Part shown: piece after piece, positions 17,555 through 24,002 of the stretch
Layout: the number at the start of each line of letters is the position of its first letter
Numbering within the stretch: the stretch's first letter is position 1
Assembly: GCF_001188955.3 (NCBI RefSeq)
Contig: NZ_JPRF03000037.1
Location: 1 to 64,000 of the forward strand
Reading direction: 5' to 3'
Length of the DNA stretch: 64,000 bases
Source of the DNA: Kitasatospora aureofaciens
GTDB taxonomy: Bacteria > Actinomycetota > Actinomycetes > Streptomycetales > Streptomycetaceae
The notes under the pieces: model-generated
Database searches by the model: none
The model's input: the letters and a program-made list of their open reading frames with translations, nothing else
What the model was told of the DNA's origin: nothing
Translations under genes and position numbers: made by a program

Positions 17555-18741
17555 GCGGAGCCCCCCAGCTCGATCGGGAGTGCCCGCAGCCGGCGCGGCA
17601 CCAGGCACTGGTCCCAGTCCGGCACACCGTCCGGCCCCCGCAGTGCGGGGAAGCGGCGGACCAGGCGGGGCAGCAGCAGGGCGGCGGTCTGCCGGACCAG
17701 CGGCGCGGCCAGGCAGAAGTGGGGGCCGCCGCCGAAGCCGAGGTGCGGGTTGGGGCTGCGGTCGAGCCGCAGCTCATCCGGGTCGGTGAAGACGGACGGG
17801 TCGCGGTTGGCCGCGGTGAGCACCGCGAGCACCCGGGCACCGGCCGGCAGGACGCCGCCGCCCAGCTCGACCCGGTCGGTGGTGACCCGGGCGGTGAACG
17901 GGATCGGCGCCTCCAGGCGCAGCAGCTCGTCGACGGCGAGCCGGGCGAGGTCCTCGTCGGCTCCTGCCAGAGAGGACACCGCCGCCCGGTCGGGCAGCAG
18001 CAGGTGCAGCGCGTTGCCGATGAACTCGGCGAGCGGCTGCCAGCCCCCGATGACGGCCAGGCTCAGGATGCCGAGCATCTCGGCACGGCTCAGCCGGTCG
18101 TCGGCGGCCAGGGCGGCCAGCGGGACGTCGGTGCGGCCCACGACCGAAGAGGCGTGCCCGTCCAGGTAGTGGGTCAACGCCCCGGCGGCACTGCGCCCGA
18201 GCGCGGCGCGGGCCGGAGGCACCATCGGGTCGAGGTTGACGGACGCGGCCCGGGCGAGCGCCTCGAAGCGCTTCGACTCCCCTGCGGGCAGCCCGAACAA
18301 CCGCGCGTACACGGCGGTGGCGAGCGGTCGGCCGATCTCCGCGACCGCGTCGACCCGGCCGCCCACCGGCAGCCGGTCGAGCAGCGCGTCCACGTCCTCC
18401 AGCAGACCGGCGGAGAGGGACCGTACGGCCGCCGGCCCCAGGAGCAGCGCCCCCGGGGCCCGGAGCCGGTGGTGGTCCGGCGGGTCGGTGGTGAGCATGG
18501 ACGGCGGCAGGGCGTCGTCGCGGGCGCGTTCCCGCTGGCCCTGGGCGGCGGAGAAGCGCGGGTCGCGCAGGACCGTGGCGCAGTCGCCGTGGGCGGTGAC
18601 CAGCCAGAGCCGGGACGCGGCGTCGTAGTGGACCGGGTCGTTGGCCCGGAGCCACCGGTACGCCGGGTGCGGGTTCGCCCGCCCGGCGGGGGCGAACGGG
18701 TGGATCAGGTGCTCCGGCAGGCGCACCGGCGCCGTCGTCAT
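17551..18741 (-). CDS. Cytochrome P450 with atypical I-helix
   Basis: The P450 has 396 residues. The haem loop is LGFGGGPHFCLAAP with ligand Cys343, and the ExxR motif is ELLR in VDELLRLEAP. The I-helix reads LSLAVIGGWQPLAEFIG. The usual acidic residue plus Thr pair (AG-E/D-T) that delivers protons for oxygen cleavage is missing, as in some peroxygenase-like or carrier-bound-substrate P450s. An AGGAGC site precedes the ATG, 19 bases after the permease gene. It is likely a tailoring enzyme of the peptide product. No ferredoxin is encoded nearby. Confidence 0.92.
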   Translation of the reverse strand: MTTAPVRLPEHLIHPFAPAGRANPHPAYRWLRANDPVHYDAASRLWLVTAHGDCATVLRDPRFSAAQGQRERARDDALPPSMLTTDPPDHHRLRAPGALLLGPAAVRSLSAGLLEDVDALLDRLPVGGRVDAVAEIGRPLATAVYARLFGLPAGESKRFEALARAASVNLDPMVPPARAALGRSAAGALTHYLDGHASSVVGRTDVPLAALAADDRLSRAEMLGILSLAVIGGWQPLAEFIGNALHLLLPDRAAVSSLAGADEDLARLAVDELLRLEAPIPFTARVTTDRVELGGGVLPAGARVLAVLTAANRDPSVFTDPDELRLDRSPNPHLGFGGGPHFCLAAPLVRQTAALLLPRLVRRFPALRGPDGVPDWDQCLVPRRLRALPIELGGSA

Positions 18742-18760
18742 GGGTCCGGCTCCTTGGAGT

Positions 18761-19624
18761 TCAGCGGACCCGGGGCCCGCGCCAGCGGAAGGAGAAGGCG
18801 GTCAGCACCAGGCCGGCCAGCGACCAGGCGACGAGCACCATCGCGATGTGCCCCAGCTCCCAGCTCCCGGCCGGTTCCACGGCCTTGAAGGACTCCGGCA
18901 GGAAGACCGAGCGGAAGCCCTGGGCCATCCACTTGACCGGGAAGAACGCGGCCACCGTCTGCATCCAGGCGGGCAGCTGGCCGAACGGGAAGAACACGCC
19001 GGAGATGAACTGCAGCACCATGAAGACCGGGGTGACGATCGCCGCCGCCGACCGGCTGTTGGGGATCAGCGCCGAGTAGGCGGCGCCGGCCATCGCGCAG
19101 GCGACGGTGCCGAGGGCGAGGTCCCAGCCGAGGGTGAACCAGCGCTCGGGGGTGCTGGGCAGCGGCAGCCCGAACAGGGCCAGGGCGATGCCGATCAGCA
19201 GGACGGCTTCCAGCACGGTGGTGACGATGACCCGCACCAGCTTGCCGACGAAGTACGCCGACTTGGGCATCGGGGTCATCGCGAGCCGGCGCACCGTACC
19301 CGTGTCCCGCTCGATCGCGATGTTGATGGCGAGGCCCGAGAAGGCGGTGCTCATCACGCCGGCGGCGATGATGCCGGCCATGAACACCTGCTTGAGGTCG
19401 GTGTCGGTGCCGGCCACCTTGCCCGAGAAGATCGAGCCGAAGACGACCAGCAGGATCACCGGGAACATCAGGGTGAAGACCAGCGACTGCTTGTTGCGGA
19501 AGAAGGCGCGCAGCTCGACCTTGGAGCGGGCCGCGCCGGCCCGCCAGATGCCGGGCATCCGGCCGGTGCGCCGGGGCGTTCCGGCGGTCACCGCGTCGGC
19601 AGCGGGGGTCTGGGTGAGGGTCAT
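18761..19624 (-). CDS. ABC-2 type exporter permease (DrrB-like)
   Basis: The protein has 287 residues with six hydrophobic segments. A cytoplasmic N-terminus of about 40 residues ends in RAFFRNKQSLVFTLMFPVIL. The ABC-2 signature region is IERDTGTVRRLAMTPMPKSA. The ATG at 19624 overlaps the ATPase stop by four bases. Together with the upstream ATPase it makes a DrrAB-like exporter, plausible for self-resistance to the mature compound. The cluster therefore has two export systems. Confidence 0.92.
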   Translation of the reverse strand: MTLTQTPAADAVTAGTPRRTGRMPGIWRAGAARSKVELRAFFRNKQSLVFTLMFPVILLVVFGSIFSGKVAGTDTDLKQVFMAGIIAAGVMSTAFSGLAINIAIERDTGTVRRLAMTPMPKSAYFVGKLVRVIVTTVLEAVLLIGIALALFGLPLPSTPERWFTLGWDLALGTVACAMAGAAYSALIPNSRSAAAIVTPVFMVLQFISGVFFPFGQLPAWMQTVAAFFPVKWMAQGFRSVFLPESFKAVEPAGSWELGHIAMVLVAWSLAGLVLTAFSFRWRGPRVR

Positions 19625-20613
19625 CGGGTGCCCGCCTCGGAGATCAGCTGAGTGGTGTCGGCGCCGCGGTCGGTACCGTCGACGTTCTCGCGGATCAGGT
19701 CCAGGTAGACGTCCTCCAACGTGGGCCGGTGCACCCGCAGTTCGGGCAGCTCGGCGACGCCCGCCCGGTGCGCCCACGGGACCAGCGCCGCGAGCAGCGC
19801 GGTCGGGGCGTGGGTGCCGATCCTGAGCACGCCGTCCGCGCCCACCGGGGCCGGTTCGGCCCCGGGTGGCAACGACGGCAGCGTGCGGCCGGCCAGCTCC
19901 GGCGGTATCCGGAAGGAGACCGTGGTCGGAGTCTGCGATCGGCCGCCGAACTCGGCCAGCGGCCCGCACTGGACCACCCGGCCGGCGACGATCACCGCGG
20001 CGCGCTGGCACAGCGCCTCGGCCTCGTCGAGGTAGTGCGTGGTGAGCACGGTGGTGCGACCGCGCTCGGAGAAGTAGCGGACCAGGTCCCAGGCCTCCCG
20101 GCGAGCCACCGGGTCCAACCCGGTGGTGGGTTCGTCGAGGAAGATCAGGTCCGGGTCGCCGACGATGCCCACCGCGACGTCGAGCCGCCGGGCCTGGCCC
20201 CCGGAGAGGTCCGTGCTCTGCTTCTTCTCGTGCTTGCCCAGTCCGACCATGTCGATGACCTGGCCGACCGGGAGCGGGTTCGGGTAGAACGCCGCGAAGT
20301 GCTCGACCACCTCACGGACCGTCAGGTCCGAGTAGGCGCCGGTGGTCTGCGGAACGACCCCGATCCTGGCGCGCCACTCGCGCCGGTCCTCGGCTGGGTC
20401 ACAGCCGAGGACCCGCACGTCACCGCCGGTTCGCTGGCGGACGCCCTCCAGGATTTCGACGGTCGTCGTCTTGCCCGCGCCGTTCGGCCCGAGCAGGGCG
20501 AAGACCTCACCCTGGTGGATGTCCAGATCCAGGCCCTGGACCGCGTGCCAGTCGCCGTAACTCTTGCGCAGGCCGCGGACTGAGACGGGGTGCTCCCCGA
20601 CGGCAGTCGCCAC
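19621..20613 (-). CDS. ABC exporter ATPase (DrrA-like)
   Basis: This 330-residue ATPase has Walker A LLGPNGAGKTTTVE, Q-loop VVPQTTGAYSDLTV, signature DLSGGQARRLDVA and Walker B LIFLDEPTTGLDP, plus a DrrA-type C-terminal extension. The start is taken as GTG at 20613 because a GAGGAG site lies 9 bases upstream; an in-frame ATG at 20655 is possible. It follows the precursor gene by about 90 bases that contain two hairpins, so it is probably read at a lower level from the same promoter. Confidence 0.92.
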   Translation of the reverse strand: MATAVGEHPVSVRGLRKSYGDWHAVQGLDLDIHQGEVFALLGPNGAGKTTTVEILEGVRQRTGGDVRVLGCDPAEDRREWRARIGVVPQTTGAYSDLTVREVVEHFAAFYPNPLPVGQVIDMVGLGKHEKKQSTDLSGGQARRLDVAVGIVGDPDLIFLDEPTTGLDPVARREAWDLVRYFSERGRTTVLTTHYLDEAEALCQRAAVIVAGRVVQCGPLAEFGGRSQTPTTVSFRIPPELAGRTLPSLPPGAEPAPVGADGVLRIGTHAPTALLAALVPWAHRAGVAELPELRVHRPTLEDVYLDLIRENVDGTDRGADTTQLISEAGTR

Positions 20614-20644
20614 TGTGGATCGCTCCTCTGTGGGGTGTTCAGGC

Positions 20645-20686
20645 CGACCTGGCACTCAGGTCGACCGGCCGGGCGCCTTGCCCGGC
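20645..20686 (-). terminator. Two hairpins between precursor and exporter genes, likely attenuator
   Basis: CGACCTG/CAGGTCG (20645-20651 with 20657-20663) and GCCGGGC/GCCCGGC (20668-20674 with 20680-20686) form two short stems just after the precursor stop. Neither has a T run. Such structures often protect or partly terminate precursor transcripts, raising peptide over downstream enzymes; that is inference here. Confidence 0.5.
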
Positions 20687-20706
20687 GGGCGGGTTTCCCG
20701 GCTCGA

Positions 20707-21075
20707 TCAGGTGCAGCAGCAGCACGGGCAGCAGCAGGAGTTGCCGCCGGCCGCGATGTCCGACAGGTCGCCCTCGCTCAGCTCGGCGGTGTCGATCTGC
20801 GGGGTCTCCGGGATGTGGAACTCGTAACGGCCGGTCGCCAGACCGATCTCGTACAGCTCCACCTGCACCTCGAGGTTGCCCTCCTGCTCGCCCTCGGCGG
20901 CAGTCTGGACGATGACGATCTCGGCGTCGGCCGGGAGCTCCAGGCCGGCCTCGGCGAGGGCGGCGCGGGCGTCGGTACGCAGGCGGGCCGCGTACTCCTC
21001 GCTCGACCAGGCGCTGATCAGGGCGCGGGTGTAGCCGTTGACGAACTCGGCCCGCTTCCTCTGGTCCAAAGCCAT
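20707..21075 (-). CDS. NHLP-type azole RiPP precursor peptide, Cys-rich core
   Basis: The precursor has 122 residues. Residues 1-105 look like the nitrile-hydratase alpha-subunit-related leader: an N-terminal helix (RKRAEFVNGYTRALISAW), then ARAALAEAGLELPADAEIVI, where the metal-site Cys of true nitrile hydratase is absent. Near the end is DLSDIAAGG, then the predicted core N112-S-C-C-C-P-C-C-C-C-T122. Cleavage after G111 by the C39 exporter would release 11 residues with seven Cys, one Ser and one Thr, nearly all able to form azoles. AAAGGA precedes the ATG. It is the first gene of the tailoring operon, 9 kb from the cyclodehydratase. No second precursor was found. Confidence 0.93.
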   Translation of the reverse strand: MALDQRKRAEFVNGYTRALISAWSSEEYAARLRTDARAALAEAGLELPADAEIVIVQTAAEGEQEGNLEVQVELYEIGLATGRYEFHIPETPQIDTAELSEGDLSDIAAGGNSCCCPCCCCT

Positions 21076-21118
21076 GAGAATATTCCTTTTCTCTGGTTAC
21101 CGGATTGTCGGCGGACCT

Positions 21119-21159
21119 CGGCACTCGGTGCCGAACACTTGGTGACGGGCACCCGGTGC
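21119..21159. promoter_or_regulatory. Twin inverted repeats upstream of the precursor gene
   Basis: CGGCAC-TCG-GTGCCG at 21119-21133 is a perfect inverted repeat. GCAC-CCG-GTGC at 21149-21159 repeats its core with centres 28 bases apart. They lie 44-84 bases before the precursor start, where a promoter or operator is expected. No regulator is assigned. Confidence 0.45.
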
Positions 21160-21302
21160 TTTGCACTTCCTGCTTCCCGGCGCCGCCGACGAATGAAGAA
21201 TGTCACGGCCGCAATTGGCCGCCAAGACCTCACTTCCGACGCCTGGACTAAGTATTGAGCACGTGCGGCGGGTGCGGTAGATTTCAGCCGTCACGCACCC
21301 AT

Positions 21303-21392
21303 GAATACGCATCAGAATACGTATCGGAATACGCATCCGAATGCGTACCGGGAAATGCGTACGTACGCATTCGGGGATCGCGTACGCATTCC
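21303..21392. promoter_or_regulatory. 12-bp iteron array and 18-bp palindrome before the second P450 operon
   Basis: GAATACGCAT-like units start at 21303, 21315, 21327 and 21339, exactly 12 bases apart. A perfect 18-bp palindrome, AATGCGTACGTACGCATT, follows at 21354-21371, and another half, GCGTACGCATTCC, at 21380-21392. The motif recurs before the YcaO operon, and a GCGTACGC core is found near 26207. The array lies 37-126 bases before the P450 start, a sensible operator position. It does not encode protein. Confidence 0.7.
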
Positions 21393-21428
21393 GGAAGTCC
21401 CGGGTGAGCATCGAGAGGAAACACGGGG

Positions 21429-22817
21429 GTGGTCCGCACCGTGCCTACGCACACCGTCCCGCCAGGCCCTGCCGACGACGTCGACATGGCGCTGATGAGG
21501 GAGTCGCCGCTCGACTTCATCACCGGCCTGGCCCGCACCTACGGCGACGTCACCCGGCACCGGGCCGACGGCGACACCGTCTACCTGCTCAACCGCCCCG
21601 AGTACGCCAGGCACGTCCTGAAGGACAACGGCGCCAACTACACCAAGGAGGGCACCCCGGACGACGCCATGCTGCGCCCGCTGCTCGGCAACGGGCTGCT
21701 GACCAGCAACGGCGCCGACTGGGCCCGCCAACGGCACCTCACCGCACCGGCGTTCCGCCCCAGCGCCGTCCGCACCTTCGACACCATCGTCACCGACGCC
21801 ACCGCCGGGATGCTGGAGCGCTGGCGCCCCTCCGTCGAGGCCGGCACCCCGCTGGAGGTGGACCAGCACCTCACGGCGCTCACCCTGGGCATCCTCACCC
21901 ACGCCATCCTCGGCGCCGACATCGACGGCATCGGCGAGGGCTTCGGCCGCGCGGTGGACGCCGTCAACCGCTGCATCGGCCACTACGTACCGACCCCGGA
22001 CCCGGACCCGGCCGACACCGCCCGCCGGTACGCCGACTTCGGCCGCGCCCGGGTCTTCCTCAACACCGTCACCCGCACCCTGATCGCCGCCCGCCGCGCG
22101 GGCGGCGGCAGCACCGCGGGAGGCCGCGCCCCGGGCAGCAGCACCGCAGGCGGCGGCAGCGCGGGAGCCGGCGGCGACCTGCTGGACACCATGATGTCCA
22201 GCCACCACCTGGTCTCCGACGAGGACCTGCGCGACCAGGTGCTGACCATCGTGATGGCCGGCCACGAGACCACCGCCAAGTCCCTGACCTGGACGCTCTA
22301 CCTGCTCGACCGCCACCCCGAGGAGCTGGCCAAGGTCCGCGAGGAGGTCGACCGCGTGCTCGGCGGCCGCCCGCCGACCGCCGCCGACCTGGCCGACCTC
22401 CCGGCCTGCCGCCGGGCGATCCAGGAGGCGATGCGGCTCTACCCGCCGGTCTGGCTGATCTCCCGCCGGGCCGCCGGGCCCGACGTCATCGGCGGGTACG
22501 ACGTCGAACCCGGCACCCTGGTGTGCGTCAGCCAGTGGGTGCTGCACCGCCACCCCGAGTACTGGACCGAGCCGGACGCGTACCGCCCGGACCGCTTCGA
22601 CGGCGCCGACCTGCCCAGCCATCTCTACCTGCCGTTCGGCGGCGGGGACCGGATCTGCGTCGGGCAGCACTTCGCGATGCTGGAGGCCGTCCTGGTGCTC
22701 GCCTCCCTGCTCCAGTCGGTCCGGCTCGAGCTGGTCGAGGGCTTCCCGGTCGAACCCGAGGCCCTGGTCACCCTCCGCCCCAAGCACGGCATGACGATGA
22801 TCGCGAGGCCCCGATGA
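21429..22817 (+). CDS. Cytochrome P450, CYP4/CYP102-like class
   Basis: The P450 has 462 residues with canonical motifs: I-helix MAGHETTAKS, ExxR in EAMR, PYRPDRF, and haem loop FGGGDRICVG with Cys410. Length and motifs place it with the eukaryotic-like group that includes bacterial fatty-acid and terpene P450s. A Gly/Ser/Ala-rich insert (about residues 222-250) precedes helix H and looks like a low-complexity loop. The GTG at 21429 is used; GTG 21441 is an alternative. Its stop overlaps the methyltransferase start, and the iteron array controls this operon by position. Substrate is unknown, likely the cluster peptide. Confidence 0.9.
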   Translation: MVRTVPTHTVPPGPADDVDMALMRESPLDFITGLARTYGDVTRHRADGDTVYLLNRPEYARHVLKDNGANYTKEGTPDDAMLRPLLGNGLLTSNGADWARQRHLTAPAFRPSAVRTFDTIVTDATAGMLERWRPSVEAGTPLEVDQHLTALTLGILTHAILGADIDGIGEGFGRAVDAVNRCIGHYVPTPDPDPADTARRYADFGRARVFLNTVTRTLIAARRAGGGSTAGGRAPGSSTAGGGSAGAGGDLLDTMMSSHHLVSDEDLRDQVLTIVMAGHETTAKSLTWTLYLLDRHPEELAKVREEVDRVLGGRPPTAADLADLPACRRAIQEAMRLYPPVWLISRRAAGPDVIGGYDVEPGTLVCVSQWVLHRHPEYWTEPDAYRPDRFDGADLPSHLYLPFGGGDRICVGQHFAMLEAVLVLASLLQSVRLELVEGFPVEPEALVTLRPKHGMTMIARPR

Positions 22818-23677
22818 CCACCGCTCCCGCACGCCCCGACGAGAAGCGCCCGCTCGGCGGCTCGTACGACCCCGCCCGCACCACCGGCGGCGGCCTGGGC
22901 GCCGAACTCGACCGGCTGGAGGCGCAGGCCGCGCTCTCCTTCCCCGAGGAGCTGCGCATCCTGCGCGAGCTGGGCCTGCCCACCGGCGGCACCGTGCTCG
23001 AGCTCGGTGCGGGGCCCGGCGCGGTGACCCGTCGGCTGCGCGCCGCGCTGCCCGCCGACACCGCCCTGATCGCCGCCGACATCGACGGCGAGCTGCTCGC
23101 CCACGCTGCCGGCCCCGGGGTGACCCTGCTGGTCGCCGACGGCGCCGAACTGCCGCTGCCGGACGCGAGCGTGGACTTCGTGCTGCTGCGCTACGTCCTC
23201 CAGCACGTCCCCGACCCGGTCGCGGTGCTCGCCGAGGTCCGCCGGGTGCTGCGCCCGGGCGGCCGGGTCGCCGTGACCGAGGTGGACTCCGCGCTGTGGG
23301 GCGCGGCCGAGCCCTCGTACCCCGAACTCGCGGGCGTGCACGCCAAGATGGCCGCCGCCCAGCGCGCGGACGGCGGCGACCGCTCGATCGGGCGCCGGTT
23401 GCCCCGGCTGCTGCGCGCGGCCGGGTTCGGGCAGCCGGTGCTGCGCCCGTTCGCCACCACCAACGACGACCACCCCACCGACGCCTTCGCCCCCCAGCTC
23501 GGCCCGCAGCGCCTGGAGCCGCTGGTCGCCCGGGGCGTCCTCTCACTGGCCGAGCTCGCCCTCGCCGCGGACCGCTGGAACCGCTTCCGGTCGGACCCCG
23601 ACGCCTGGGTGATGCTGCTCGGCCTCACCGTCGCCGCGACCGCACCCGCGGGCCGCGGACCGCAGGAAACCGCCTGA
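22814..23677 (+). CDS. Class I SAM-dependent methyltransferase
   Basis: This 287-residue enzyme has motif I VLELGAGPGAVTRRL, an acidic end of strand 2 (IAADID), motif region LPLPDASVDFVLLRYVLQHV and LRPGGRVAVTEVD, as in UbiE/Methyltransf_11-type enzymes. ATGA overlap with the P450 suggests coupled action. N-terminal or side-chain methylation of the azole peptide is a reasonable guess, with precedent in plantazolicin-type pathways, although the family here is general. Confidence 0.9.
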   Translation: MTTAPARPDEKRPLGGSYDPARTTGGGLGAELDRLEAQAALSFPEELRILRELGLPTGGTVLELGAGPGAVTRRLRAALPADTALIAADIDGELLAHAAGPGVTLLVADGAELPLPDASVDFVLLRYVLQHVPDPVAVLAEVRRVLRPGGRVAVTEVDSALWGAAEPSYPELAGVHAKMAAAQRADGGDRSIGRRLPRLLRAAGFGQPVLRPFATTNDDHPTDAFAPQLGPQRLEPLVARGVLSLAELALAADRWNRFRSDPDAWVMLLGLTVAATAPAGRGPQETA

Positions 23678-23715
23678 CCCACCACCCGTACCGGACACCG
23701 GAAAGGAACACCTCC

Positions 23716-23901
23716 ATGCACCCCAAGGTGAAGATCTTCATCACCATCTTCTGCTACATCAGCGCCGTCGCCGGCCTGGTCACCGCCGTGATGGACGCCA
23801 GCCAGAAGCCCGCCGACACCACCTCCGCGGTGGTCGCCGGCGTGCTCGGGGTGGCGTTCCTGCTGGGCGGCCTGGCGCTGACCCGGAAGCCGCGCTACTG
23901 A
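23716..23901 (+). CDS. Small two-helix membrane protein, 61 aa
   Basis: An ATG with an AAAGGAAC site opens 61 codons. Two hydrophobic stretches (IFITIFCYISAVAGLVTAVM and SAVVAGVLGVAFLLGGLAL) are joined by a short polar loop, and the C-terminus is basic (TRKPRY). No family is recognised. As the last gene of the P450-methyltransferase operon it could be an immunity or membrane-anchoring factor; nothing in the sequence proves this. Confidence 0.65.
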   Translation: MHPKVKIFITIFCYISAVAGLVTAVMDASQKPADTTSAVVAGVLGVAFLLGGLALTRKPRY

Positions 23902-23943
23902 CGGTGGGGTCGACGCCGAGCGGCTTAGGTACTCGAGCAGCAC

Positions 23944-23989
23944 AACGGGTCGGGGGGTAAGGCTTCGAAGCCTTACCCCCCGACCCGTT
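23944..23989. terminator. 46-bp perfect palindrome, bidirectional terminator
   Basis: 23944-23966 is exactly complementary to 23967-23989, giving a 21-bp stem around a TTCG tetraloop. It lies between the convergent small membrane protein and carbamoyltransferase genes. Confidence 0.93.
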
Positions 23990-24002
23990 CCGGGTTCCGC
24001 TG

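Noticed and set aside
20707..21075. Precursor as a lanthipeptide or disulfide-rich peptide
   Set aside because: No LanB, LanC, LanM or thiol-disulfide enzyme is present, while YcaO, SagB and NHLM exporters match the NHLP leader, so azole formation is favoured.
20707..21075. Precursor as a real nitrile hydratase subunit
   Set aside because: It is far too short, lacks the metal-binding Cys cluster in the right place, and no beta subunit is nearby; the Cys run is at the extreme C-terminus after GG.
21303..21392. Iterons before the P450 operon as a plasmid origin or CRISPR
   Set aside because: No replication protein is nearby and the same word recurs upstream of other cluster operons, so an operator array is more likely; 12-bp units are too short for CRISPR.
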